This document shows, in pieces, positions 17,058 to 26,798 of a stretch of DNA of 52,357 bases; positions within the stretch are counted from its first letter, which is position 1, and every line of letters starts with the position of its first letter. The stretch spans positions 1-52,357 of the forward strand of contig JALTKX010000179.1 of NCBI GenBank assembly GCA_027006055.1, written 5' to 3'. Under the pieces are notes generated by a model, which made no database searches, was not told the origin of the DNA, and saw nothing but the letters and a program-made list of their open reading frames with translations. The translations under genes and the position numbers were made by a program. The stretch is from Calditrichia bacterium. Lineage in GTDB: Bacteria; Calditrichota; Calditrichia; Calditrichales; J004.

Positions 17058-19271
17058 TTACTTCATCAGGATCATTTTTTCGGTTGCCGAGAATTTCTCC
17101 GCGGTCAACTTGTAAAAATAAACACCGGAAGCAACCTGATTTCCGGCGCTGTCCTTGCCGTTCCATACGCGCGTATGGGAACCGGCGGTCACATTACCGT
17201 TAATCAGCGTGGCAATCTTCTGGCCCACAACATTGTAAACCGTCAGCGTTACCTTACCGGCAACCGGCACGGTAAACTTGATGGTGGTTGAGGGGTTGAA
17301 GGGGTTCGGATAGTTCTGATCCAATTGATAAACGGTCGGAACATCCGGGGTATGACCGATGGAGGTCAGCGACTTCAACGGATCGAATTCCTGCTGGTCG
17401 GACTTATCTTCCTGGTTGGTCCAGGTGTCGGTCGGCATATCCCAGGGCAGCGTGGGGAAGCTGCGGGCGCCATCCTGGCCGATGTAGCGGATACGATAGG
17501 CATAATCGCCAAAACCCGCCGGCTCAAACGTCCAACTGCCATCCTGGCTGCGCCAGGCGTAGCGATACTCAAAGGTGTTGAAGGTCGGCGTTACCAGCGA
17601 CAGAGTGGCGGAGAAAATATTATCGCCGTCGTCGTCGGTAAGTTTGAGAACGCGCATTTCATCAACATCTTCCCATCCCTGCGTATTGACAAAGGAAGGC
17701 ATTTCGCCGATCCAGTACAGGGTATCGGTGGCGGGATCAAAGGGCACGGCCTGCAGATCACCGTCCATGGCCGGGGCCATGTCCACGGAGAAGACCACGG
17801 AAACATCCTTGCCGCTCTCGATTACCCAATCGGGATGAACGTCGTCATAATAGGTGGTCTCTTCGCTGGCGTCCTGATTTTCCACGCCGGCAAATTCAAC
17901 ATCGCGGTTACCGCCGCCCTGGGAAGCGGGACGCTCCCAGCCATCGGTCCACATTGTATTTTCATCCGCTTTAACAACATAGTACTTATAGGACTGGTTA
18001 TCGCCCACGCCCTGCTGTACAAAAGGCACATTCAGGAACCACTCCAACGGATCCGTGGTTTTGCTGGACATTTTGGAACGCGTGGGATCGCTATCGCCCC
18101 AGCCGTTAAAACCACCGCGTACCTGCAGGGAGTCCTTGGCCGGATCAAAAATCAGCACCTCGGCCATAACATCCATGCGCACGTTAAAGTTGATGCTGCC
18201 GTCCTTGATTTCCGTAACCACATCATCGTCATTATAAAATACGGGAGCAATGGTGGTATCATTGGCGCCGAGTTCAATGGCGCGGTTATTATCCTCGTTG
18301 TTGCCCCAATCCGTACCGATGATGAATTTGTATTCCTGCTTGCTGTTGGCCGGCATCTTGTAAGTACCTACATAAACGCTGTCACCGTCGCCGTCTTCCA
18401 TATCGGGCGCGGTGGACGGGCTCCAACCCTGATAACTACCGGCGGCGCGTACCACATCGGAAGCGGGATCAAAGAAGCCTTCCAGTATCTTCACGCTCAT
18501 ATCCACCTGCAGGGTTACCATAATGGAGTCACCCGCCACAGGCTCTACATACGGATCATTGTCAAAATATACCGGAGCAAGCGCGGTATCATTGACGCCC
18601 ATTTGAACAGCCCTGTTAGGTTCACCTTGAAGCTCATCCTTACCCCAGGCGCTTCCAATAAGGAACTTATATTCATAACGCTCATTGGGCTTTACTTCAT
18701 AGGTGACCACATAAGTGGCGTTTCCATCGGGGTCTTCCATATTAGGAGCACCGGCCGGATCCCACCCCTGAAAAGCTCCCGCCGCTCGCACGGTATCCAC
18801 ATCCGGATCAAAATTTCCCACTTGAACCTGGCGGGTCATATTGACGGCCAAATGCAGGATAACCGTTGTATCCGATGAGGCGGGAAAGGTAACCGCTGTT
18901 TCCCCGTTATAATATACGGGGGCGATGGTGGTATCCTTATCCCCAATGGTGATGGAACGGTTCGGGTCGCCTTCGTTGTTTCCCCAATCCGTGCCGATTA
19001 CATATTTATACTGGTGATCCCCGCTGGACATGGTATAAGTGACTTCAAAAATACCGTCGCCATCCGGATCCTCCATGTCGGGCGCCAGGGAAGGGTTCCA
19101 GTCCTGCATGGAACCGGCCAGGCGCACCACCTGGGTACCGGGATCAAAATTGCCCTTAAGCATCTGAACGTTCATGTCTACCTGAAAGGTGACATTCACT
19201 TCAGCAGCCTGCAGGCCGGTAAAACCGAGCAGAAACAGGCCAAGGGTGAAAAGTATCGAAAGTTTTCTCAT
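17058..19271 (-). CDS. Secreted protein with about five tandem starch-binding-like (CBM20/48-type) domains and T9SS type A sorting domain
   Basis: SD + ATG at 19271, signal peptide; repeats FDP..D.VR.AGs.qgW.P..APdMEDpDGD...YkyviGtdWG; C-term NYPNPFNPSTTIKFTVP...GVYFYKLTAEKFSATEKMILMK. Confidence 0.82.
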   Translation of the reverse strand: MRKLSILFTLGLFLLGFTGLQAAEVNVTFQVDMNVQMLKGNFDPGTQVVRLAGSMQDWNPSLAPDMEDPDGDGIFEVTYTMSSGDHQYKYVIGTDWGNNEGDPNRSITIGDKDTTIAPVYYNGETAVTFPASSDTTVILHLAVNMTRQVQVGNFDPDVDTVRAAGAFQGWDPAGAPNMEDPDGNATYVVTYEVKPNERYEYKFLIGSAWGKDELQGEPNRAVQMGVNDTALAPVYFDNDPYVEPVAGDSIMVTLQVDMSVKILEGFFDPASDVVRAAGSYQGWSPSTAPDMEDGDGDSVYVGTYKMPANSKQEYKFIIGTDWGNNEDNNRAIELGANDTTIAPVFYNDDDVVTEIKDGSINFNVRMDVMAEVLIFDPAKDSLQVRGGFNGWGDSDPTRSKMSSKTTDPLEWFLNVPFVQQGVGDNQSYKYYVVKADENTMWTDGWERPASQGGGNRDVEFAGVENQDASEETTYYDDVHPDWVIESGKDVSVVFSVDMAPAMDGDLQAVPFDPATDTLYWIGEMPSFVNTQGWEDVDEMRVLKLTDDDGDNIFSATLSLVTPTFNTFEYRYAWRSQDGSWTFEPAGFGDYAYRIRYIGQDGARSFPTLPWDMPTDTWTNQEDKSDQQEFDPLKSLTSIGHTPDVPTVYQLDQNYPNPFNPSTTIKFTVPVAGKVTLTVYNVVGQKIATLINGNVTAGSHTRVWNGKDSAGNQVASGVYFYKLTAEKFSATEKMILMK
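17420..19205 (-). repeat. Intragenic tandem domain repeats (3 clear + 2 diverged copies, about 110 aa each)
   Basis: Repeated AGxxQxWxPxxAPxMEDxDG...YKxxIGxxWG...NRxxxxGxxDTxxAPVYxxxx. Confidence 0.8.
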
Positions 19272-19346
19272 TGAGAAACCTCCTGTTTGGTTAGTGGAAC
19301 ATGTAAAGTTTTTATATACGTTTGCTAAGATCAAGCACCTCCTTTT

Positions 19347-20360
19347 TTAAAATCCGACTTTTATGCCAAATGTGTGGACGTCGCCCAAAAACTTAAAGCT
19401 CTGAAAAGCATAGTCTATGGCAAAGGACATATAGCCCACGCTGTTGTAACGCACGGCGGCGCCCAGGGTCAGTCCCTCTTCGCGGTCACGCATAAACAGC
19501 GTTTTAAAACCGCCGCGCAGAAAAACCATTTTATTCAAAAACGACCATTCGGCCCCGAGATTCATGTATTGCGTGTTATCGCTGGGCAAGCCGGCGTCCA
19601 TGGCCAAAACAAGGTTTTGTCCCTCGCTGATTTCAAAATCGCGGGAGAGTCCCAGTTGCAAACGCAGGGGCAGGTCGAAGGCGTCGGTTTCGTAATTGGA
19701 GTTCAACCGGTTCACCGTGCCCGATTGCTCGGGATTGGGCGTGTTTTGAAACAGCAGATCATCGCCGTTAATGCGCATCTTGGTGCCAAAATTGGTAATC
19801 GACGTGGAGAAACGGATACCGCTGAAAGGGGTGGTAAATACCGTACCGATATCCAGGGCAATTCCCTGCGCCGACGAGGCGGCAATATTTTCCCTAACAT
19901 ATTTCAAAGTAGCGCCAATTACAAAATTTTCCGTCAAGGGCCGGGCATAGCTCAGGCCGATGGCATACATGCCCGCGCCAAAGGTATTGCCGGTACCTTC
20001 CGGCTGAAACTCGGTGGTCTCCAGCATATCGGGCATGGTAACCGCCGTTACCGAGGCGCTGAAAACACCGGCGTCGCCCGCGGGCATGGCCATGGTGATA
20101 AAGTTCAGATTCACATCGGCTATCCAGCTGGTTTGGCTGAAAAGCCCCATGGGTCTGCTGATGCGCCCGATACCGGCCGGATTCCAGTATACCGCCCCCG
20201 GATCATCCGCGGAGAAGGAATAGGCCCCGCCCATGGCCACCGTGCGCGGCCCCATGCCGATATTTAAAAATTTGCCGGCCGTGGTGCCCGTTTTAGAAAC
20301 ATCCGCCCACAGTGTCGCGGCAAACATCAGTATAATCAAAATAAGTGCTTTTGTTTTCAT
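19347..20360 (-). CDS. PorV/PorQ-type (UPF0164-like) outer membrane beta-barrel protein
   Basis: GTTAGKFLNIGMGPRTVAMGGAYSFSADDPGAVYWNPAGIGRI, characteristic of the PorV/UPF0164 family. Confidence 0.8.
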   Translation of the reverse strand: MKTKALILIILMFAATLWADVSKTGTTAGKFLNIGMGPRTVAMGGAYSFSADDPGAVYWNPAGIGRISRPMGLFSQTSWIADVNLNFITMAMPAGDAGVFSASVTAVTMPDMLETTEFQPEGTGNTFGAGMYAIGLSYARPLTENFVIGATLKYVRENIAASSAQGIALDIGTVFTTPFSGIRFSTSITNFGTKMRINGDDLLFQNTPNPEQSGTVNRLNSNYETDAFDLPLRLQLGLSRDFEISEGQNLVLAMDAGLPSDNTQYMNLGAEWSFLNKMVFLRGGFKTLFMRDREEGLTLGAAVRYNSVGYMSFAIDYAFQSFKFLGDVHTFGIKVGF

Positions 20361-20378
20361 TGCATATTCTCCCGCGGG

Positions 20379-23300
20379 CTATTTTATAACCGCAAATTTA
20401 CCGACTTTTTCACCGATGCCGTCGGCTTGTATATGATAGATATAAACACCATAGCTGATGGCCAGTTTATCCTTGGTCAGCATATCCCAGCGCGCCGTGC
20501 CGTTGGCGATATCCGATTCATGTTCGATCACCTTTACCAGCTCGCCGTTTATGGTATAAATACGAATGGTGCAACGGGCGGGCAGATGCGTGAACTGCAA
20601 CATGCGGGGCGCCCGGCCCTGCGTGTAAATATTTCTGCCCTCAAAGGCGGCATAGCCCCGATAGGGGTTGGGCACCACCTTGATGTCGCTCAATCCGGCC
20701 TTTGCCGTATCCCTGTCCACATAGGCGCCCCGGGCGGCAAAGCGGTAAAGGTCGCCCGACAGGAAGGGTTTTTTAAGCAGCAGCCTGGCCGTATCACCGG
20801 CGGCGGGGATACGCTGGCCCAGGGAATCCACCGGGGCCTCCTTTAGTTTAAACTGCCAGGTAAACTCTTCATCGCCGCTCTGATTTTCCTCAAGAAAGGC
20901 GATCAGATCATTGCGCTTGATAAAAACGACGCCAAACAGGGTATCCACCGAAGCCGAAAAGATACCGTCGCGGCCGTTTTTTGTATCCACATCCACAAAG
21001 CCGAAGTTGATAAACTTACCGGTGCTTTTATTATACACTTTAAAATTCACATCCCGCGCGGGCCAGGTTTCGCCCTCAAACTGAATCTCCGTGGATTGGC
21101 CAAAGCCGCGATCGCCAAAGATGATTTCATAATCAAAGGGAGCCTGGCGGCCGTTATTCCCGTTGGGCTGGGTGAGCTTGGCAAATTCAAAATCGGGGAT
21201 ATCGGGACTGCTCCAGCCCGAAAGAGCCGTGTTCAGCTCCACCTGTTCCTCGTTTTGAAAAATAAGGCGGAAACCGTCGGTCAGCGGCTGTTCGGTGCCG
21301 GCCGCCAGATTGCGGTTGTCGGCCACCAGCGTGTCGCCCGAGGTGGAATCCACCAGGGTGTAGGAAAGGGTGGTCAGCGTATCGGACTCGGCGCCGATCC
21401 CCGGACGCAGGGTATCGCGGAAGGTGACATGATAGACATGACCGTCGCGCACCTTGTTGGGGTCGATGATATCATAAGCGATCTTACCGGATGAGGTACC
21501 CGCCGCGTGCCGGACATTGCCCAGGGTGGCTTCCACATAGCCGGCCGCGGGCGGCGCGGGCGAAACCCGGGCCACGTTTTTGCTAAGCTGTATGGTGCCG
21601 TCGCCGCGCACATTGATGCGGAAGGGTGATTCGGTCGGCAGAATATTGCCCTCGGGATAGCCGAAATCGTAGGAAGTAAGCACATAATAGTAGGTAAAAC
21701 CGTTTTTGGCGCTTTCATCCACAAAAGTATGCTTTATTCCCGTATTGCTGCCCAGGTTAAAATGCACGCCGTCGATACCCACCGAGTCAAAACCATAATA
21801 ATTGTCTATCAGATCGAACTGAACCAGCGGCGAGCGGAAGATAAGTTCGCCATAACCGTTGGTAATGTTGGTGACGTCCTGCAGCGCGGGGTCGGTGCTT
21901 CGGTAGATGCGATAGCCTTCAAAGTCGTTGCCGTTACCGCCGATATTGGCGATATACTGATCAAAGCTCTTCTCGGCGGCGTCATCCCAATAAAGGGTCA
22001 CCTTGTTATCGCCGGGCACGGCCGTAAGGGTGGGCGTGGCCGGGGCATTGGCAAATTGATAATCGTTGTTATAGGTTTCCTGGGCGCGCACCCGTTTTTT
22101 CAACACGGCCTGCTTGCGGATTTCGCCGTTGGGATCGGGAACCGGTCCGTTGGCCAGTATAACGGCCATGGAGATGGGCTCGGACTGACCGGCTTTAAGC
22201 GGGAAGTAGGCCGCGCTGACCAGCACGTCGAATTCACCGGAAACCACGCTTTGCGGATCGTAGAATTTTCCGGGAATCATATAGTTGAACCAGAGCACGG
22301 CGTCGCTGCTTAAATCCAGCGCTCCGGCGCTGAGACGCTGGGCGTTGGTAATACCGATCTGGTCGGTTTCGGAAACATCGGTGACGTCTATATTGGGCTC
22401 GCCGGGAAAGTTGGTGCCGGCGCCCGAGGTGGGCACGCCGTCATTTTCACCTTCATCACCCGTATCGGGCACGCCGTCCAGCCCCACATCGTCGAGCAGC
22501 GGATTCCAGTCGCCGTCATTATCGACGAAATCGTTGCGTCGTTCCTCGATCATCTCGTCAATACCTTCGTCGATGCCTTCGTCAACGGCGCCGTTGCCGT
22601 CGTTATCCACGCCGTCGGCATAAGCCTTGCCCAGGTCCTCGGCCTTTACATCGTACAGTATAATATCGGTACCCGGAACCTTATAGCGGAAATAGGGACT
22701 GTCGGCGGCGGCCTGGTCGATGATCTCCTGGGTAATTACGGGACTGCCGGCCTCGCCGTTATCATCATTGTCGATAAAATCGGCAAAGGCCGCGCCGACG
22801 TCATCGGACTCCACCATCAGCAGATGAACCGCGCCGTTTTGCAGGTCATCGGCCTCGGGATTGGGCGGCCATCTTTTCCAGGTATCGGAAGCCACCAGAT
22901 CGGCCATGGCCTGGGTGACCAGCGGGCTGTTGGCCTCGGCGTTGCCGTCGTTATCTATGCGGTCGGCATAGCCCACCCCTTTTTGATCGCCAAAAGGCAC
23001 ATGGGTTTCGTTCTCATCGATCAGACCGTTGCCGTTATCATCCAGCAGATTGGTAGGGTCCTCACCGACCAGCATCTCCTCACTGACGATGGGGCTGTTC
23101 AACTCGCCGTCGCCGTCGTTATCCACACGGTCGATGGCGATGCCCGGCGTTTCCAAAAGGGAGACACCGACGATACCCACGGGATCATTGCCGAAGGTGG
23201 GCGCCTTGTGGTCGCTGTCACGGCTCCAGATGATATCTTCCAGCAGATCAAACTCGGAAATATCATCCTGGGAGTCGCCGTCGCCGCCCACGAAATCGGC

Positions 23301-24062
23301 ATCCCAGATGGTTACGGCAAATTTTTCAATATCCTTGGTGCCGTCGTTTTTGAAGGTGTGAAGCAGATAAACCACATCGCTGACCAGGATTTGCGACCAG
23401 GCCATGTTGCGCACATCCAGAATGATGCCCATGCCCTTGCGGGTCAGGTCGGTGGTATCGGGAAAATAGTTATAGCGGTCGTAAAGGTCATCCGAGGCGC
23501 GGTAGTAAATTTCCTGATCGGCGTTAAATATGTTTTTGCCGAAATAGCCGTTCCAGCTGCCGGCCCAGCCGGGATCGTTAACATCCGCTTCCTTATCGGG
23601 CCAAAAGGGCGGCCACGATTCCGGATCAACCGAATTGGCGATGGTCTGCTCGCTGGAAGGACGGGCCGTGTTAAAATAGCCCGGCACCGGCTCCATGTTC
23701 CAGGTATCGCGGGTAGTGGGGTTTTCCCGGTAGTTCATCACATCGACGATGCGCAGCTTATTGCCGTCTTCGTCTATCACTTCCCCACCGACAAAAAGAC
23801 CGGTAAGAGCCAGATAGACCTTGCCGGTGTTTTTCGGCCATTCATAGGGCGTTTCCACCGAAATGGGCACGGCGCCCTGTCGTCCGGTTTGTCCCCAGTT
23901 AAAAATCGTGGTACGCACATTATTGCCCTCGAGCTGTGCCTTGCGTCTGTAGTCGGGGTTGCCGCGCTCCTTGCCGGGCGTGTATTGCGCGGAAAGGGTC
24001 ATGGTCATGGCAAGCACCAAAACCACAATCCGGTAAACATTTATTTTTATTCCGTTCATCAA
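20379..24062 (-). CDS. Large secreted protein with Ca-binding-like DxDNDGNGE repeats and T9SS-like C-terminal domain
   Basis: Signal peptide, repeated (I/V)DNDGNGE motifs, fibronectin-like region, C-term VVPNPYRGYAAFEGR...YGVYIYHIQADGIGEKVGKFAVIK. Confidence 0.78.
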   Translation of the reverse strand: MMNGIKINVYRIVVLVLAMTMTLSAQYTPGKERGNPDYRRKAQLEGNNVRTTIFNWGQTGRQGAVPISVETPYEWPKNTGKVYLALTGLFVGGEVIDEDGNKLRIVDVMNYRENPTTRDTWNMEPVPGYFNTARPSSEQTIANSVDPESWPPFWPDKEADVNDPGWAGSWNGYFGKNIFNADQEIYYRASDDLYDRYNYFPDTTDLTRKGMGIILDVRNMAWSQILVSDVVYLLHTFKNDGTKDIEKFAVTIWDADFVGGDGDSQDDISEFDLLEDIIWSRDSDHKAPTFGNDPVGIVGVSLLETPGIAIDRVDNDGDGELNSPIVSEEMLVGEDPTNLLDDNGNGLIDENETHVPFGDQKGVGYADRIDNDGNAEANSPLVTQAMADLVASDTWKRWPPNPEADDLQNGAVHLLMVESDDVGAAFADFIDNDDNGEAGSPVITQEIIDQAAADSPYFRYKVPGTDIILYDVKAEDLGKAYADGVDNDGNGAVDEGIDEGIDEMIEERRNDFVDNDGDWNPLLDDVGLDGVPDTGDEGENDGVPTSGAGTNFPGEPNIDVTDVSETDQIGITNAQRLSAGALDLSSDAVLWFNYMIPGKFYDPQSVVSGEFDVLVSAAYFPLKAGQSEPISMAVILANGPVPDPNGEIRKQAVLKKRVRAQETYNNDYQFANAPATPTLTAVPGDNKVTLYWDDAAEKSFDQYIANIGGNGNDFEGYRIYRSTDPALQDVTNITNGYGELIFRSPLVQFDLIDNYYGFDSVGIDGVHFNLGSNTGIKHTFVDESAKNGFTYYYVLTSYDFGYPEGNILPTESPFRINVRGDGTIQLSKNVARVSPAPPAAGYVEATLGNVRHAAGTSSGKIAYDIIDPNKVRDGHVYHVTFRDTLRPGIGAESDTLTTLSYTLVDSTSGDTLVADNRNLAAGTEQPLTDGFRLIFQNEEQVELNTALSGWSSPDIPDFEFAKLTQPNGNNGRQAPFDYEIIFGDRGFGQSTEIQFEGETWPARDVNFKVYNKSTGKFINFGFVDVDTKNGRDGIFSASVDTLFGVVFIKRNDLIAFLEENQSGDEEFTWQFKLKEAPVDSLGQRIPAAGDTARLLLKKPFLSGDLYRFAARGAYVDRDTAKAGLSDIKVVPNPYRGYAAFEGRNIYTQGRAPRMLQFTHLPARCTIRIYTINGELVKVIEHESDIANGTARWDMLTKDKLAISYGVYIYHIQADGIGEKVGKFAVIK

Positions 24063-24083
24063 AATTATCTCCAGCTAAAGCGG

Positions 24084-26798
24084 TTAAAGAGCCATTTCCA
24101 GACCGAATTGCACCCTTCTTGGCGGAGCATAGTGCCATGGAAAGCGGGTATATTCCTGAACAGTATTTGGTCCGTTGGTTGTTACATTGATATAGTTGGT
24201 GGTAAAATCCGCCTTGCCCGTGTCGCCAAAAACATTAACAACCACACGGTTGTCCAGCAGGTTAAACACGCGCAAAAAGGCGGTCATGCGGGCCGAGGCC
24301 AGTTCAAAGGCATAATGCAGCCGCAGGTCGATGGTAAACTGGCCCGGCCTTTCCCGGCTGTTGCGTTGCAGGCCGGCGCTGATGCCGCGATCGGAAGTAA
24401 CCTGGGTGATGCTGGGCGTGTAAGGCAGGCCGGAGCCGTATCGGGCAATGATACTGCTGCCCCAGTTTTCCATGCCATAGTAGAAGGAGAGATTAAGCAA
24501 ATGACGCTGATCCCAGTCCAGCGGTAAAATAAAGATGGTCGGCGCGGCGCCGGAATTGATGGCGTTAAACTCATCCTCGGGGGAAGAGTTGCTGCCCTCG
24601 GCAATTTGAAAGGTATAGCTCATATCAAAGGAGTAGTTGTTACTGTAGCGCTTGTTAAAGCTCAGGGTTAAGCCTTTGATATTCGAATAATCCTTGTTGA
24701 TATATTTAATATAGGTGCCGTTGTTCAGGGTGCGGATGGGGGCGCTGGTACTGATCCAATCGCGCACATCGCGGTAAAAGCCGGTTACATCCAGCCGGTA
24801 ATCCCTGGCGAAGCCCTGTTGCATGCCCAGTTCATACATGATGGTACGCTGGGCGTCCAGGTCGGCATTGCCGAAAACCCCCTCGTTATTGGGATTGTCG
24901 GGCAGACGGTAATCGCTACGGTTATAGAGGTATTCAAAGGAAGGGACCTGCAAAAAGTGCCCATAGGAAAAGTGAATGGTGCCCTCGCTGTTGATGGGAT
25001 AGGAAATACCCAGGCGGGGGCTGATCTGCCACTTGGCGGTAGCATCCTTTAAATAAACCTTTTCCCTTTCGGCGTAGGATACCGAATCATAGGCGGCATT
25101 GATGGGATCGTTGATATCGGGATCGCTTTGGATGGCCGGCACCTTGGCGTTGGGGTCAAAATAATCGAGGCGCACACCCACGTTGATGGTCAGGTCCTGA
25201 TATTCGATTTTATCCTGAATATAGCCGGCAAATTCGACGGGCTTACGCACATAGTTGGAGCGCTGGGCGCTGTTTTTATCCGGGACGGTGGGCAGAAAGA
25301 GGTCTTTGTCATTCAGGGCGCCGTCCTGCACGGAGTATTCGTCCAGGGAGAGGCGATGCAGGCGTGTTTCCAAACCCATCTTTACCAGGTGGTTTTTATT
25401 TAACTGCGAGACGATATCGGCGCGTACCTGAAAGGTACGGGTCTCCCGCGAAAAACGGCTGTTATTGGTGCCGCCGGTGGCAAAAGCATTACCATCCGCG
25501 CGCCAGGGCACAACATTTTCGCCAACCACGCGTCCGGAGGGGTCCAGATAGCGGGGGTCCGTGGGGCTTTCGTACAGATACTGCTTAAATTGCTTAACAA
25601 GATAGGCCGTCTTTACCTCATAAAAAGTGGTGGCCGAAAGGGTGTGCGTCATGGAAAGCCAGCCGTTGTAGCTATCCAAAAACTTATTCAAATTTCCGTC
25701 GGGCGCATATTTAAGGTTATGGTCATAATCCTGAAAGTTCCGGCGGGAAAAAAGAAACTCGGAAGTAAGCTTGAGCGTCCCCGTCGGTGTAAAGGTCAGC
25801 TTGCCCTGCCCCGTCCAGTTTTTGCTCCAGTTCATGGGCACAATGGCGCCGTTTTCAAAAGTGCCGTCGGGACGGCGGGCCACCAGGGTATCCCCGTTAA
25901 CCGAAAACTTGCGCGTGCCATACAGATAGCCGTCGGTATAATTATAACGGGTGGTCATAAAAAAGGTCAGATTGCGGAAAATGGGTCCGCTGAGGGAGCC
26001 GCGCAAACTGTAGTCCTGAGCGGGATTGAAGTTATCTATATTGAAAAAATAGTCGGTAAAGTTGCTAAGATAGTCGCCGCTGAAAACCTGAACATTACCT
26101 TCAAAGGTTTGGGAGCCCTCCTTGGTGACGGCGTTGACCACGCCGGACATGGCGTTACCGTATTCGGCGGGAAAGGTACCGGAAATAACCTCGATCTCCT
26201 GAATACTGTTATTGTCGATATCCACCGCCTGGCTGCCGTCATAGGCGTCGCTGATAGACACCCCGTTAACCTGATAGGCAATTTCCGAACTGCGGCCGCC
26301 GCGAATGTGAAACTCACCGTTAGCTCCGCGACTGACGCCGGGTTGCAGTTGCAATACATCGCTCATCTCCACCACCGGCAGGGATTCGATCTGTTCGGAG
26401 GAAACCACGGCCTTGCTGGAGGTAAGGTCTTTTTGGATCAGATCGCGCTGGGCCTGCACCACAATGGCCGACTCCAGTTCCATCGTCTCCTCGGACAACG
26501 TAAAGTCCAACGTCGTGGTGCGGTCGATGCTGATGCGCACCCCTTCCATTTTAACTTCATGATAGCCGATATACTGGGCAATAACCGTGTATTTACCCGG
26601 TGGAATATTGAGGATAACATAGTCGCCGTTAACATCGGTGGTGGCGCCCAGAACGGTATTTTCAAGGTATATATTAACCCCGATCAAGGGTTCGCCGCTG
26701 TTCTTGTCCTGAACATGACCGGCGATTTTACCCGTCGTTCCGGCCATCAGCCCCTGAACGCAAGCCAATAAAAACAGTGTAAAGACCTTTTGTCTCAT
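24084..26798 (-). CDS. TonB-dependent receptor with N-terminal CarboxypepD_reg-like domain
   Basis: GKIAGHVQDKNSGEPLIGVNIYLENTVLGATTDVNGDYVILNIPPG; plug DVLQLQPGVSRGANGEFHIRGGRSSEIAYQVNGVSISDAY; C-terminal beta barrel. Confidence 0.92.
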   Translation of the reverse strand: MRQKVFTLFLLACVQGLMAGTTGKIAGHVQDKNSGEPLIGVNIYLENTVLGATTDVNGDYVILNIPPGKYTVIAQYIGYHEVKMEGVRISIDRTTTLDFTLSEETMELESAIVVQAQRDLIQKDLTSSKAVVSSEQIESLPVVEMSDVLQLQPGVSRGANGEFHIRGGRSSEIAYQVNGVSISDAYDGSQAVDIDNNSIQEIEVISGTFPAEYGNAMSGVVNAVTKEGSQTFEGNVQVFSGDYLSNFTDYFFNIDNFNPAQDYSLRGSLSGPIFRNLTFFMTTRYNYTDGYLYGTRKFSVNGDTLVARRPDGTFENGAIVPMNWSKNWTGQGKLTFTPTGTLKLTSEFLFSRRNFQDYDHNLKYAPDGNLNKFLDSYNGWLSMTHTLSATTFYEVKTAYLVKQFKQYLYESPTDPRYLDPSGRVVGENVVPWRADGNAFATGGTNNSRFSRETRTFQVRADIVSQLNKNHLVKMGLETRLHRLSLDEYSVQDGALNDKDLFLPTVPDKNSAQRSNYVRKPVEFAGYIQDKIEYQDLTINVGVRLDYFDPNAKVPAIQSDPDINDPINAAYDSVSYAEREKVYLKDATAKWQISPRLGISYPINSEGTIHFSYGHFLQVPSFEYLYNRSDYRLPDNPNNEGVFGNADLDAQRTIMYELGMQQGFARDYRLDVTGFYRDVRDWISTSAPIRTLNNGTYIKYINKDYSNIKGLTLSFNKRYSNNYSFDMSYTFQIAEGSNSSPEDEFNAINSGAAPTIFILPLDWDQRHLLNLSFYYGMENWGSSIIARYGSGLPYTPSITQVTSDRGISAGLQRNSRERPGQFTIDLRLHYAFELASARMTAFLRVFNLLDNRVVVNVFGDTGKADFTTNYINVTTNGPNTVQEYTRFPWHYAPPRRVQFGLEMAL

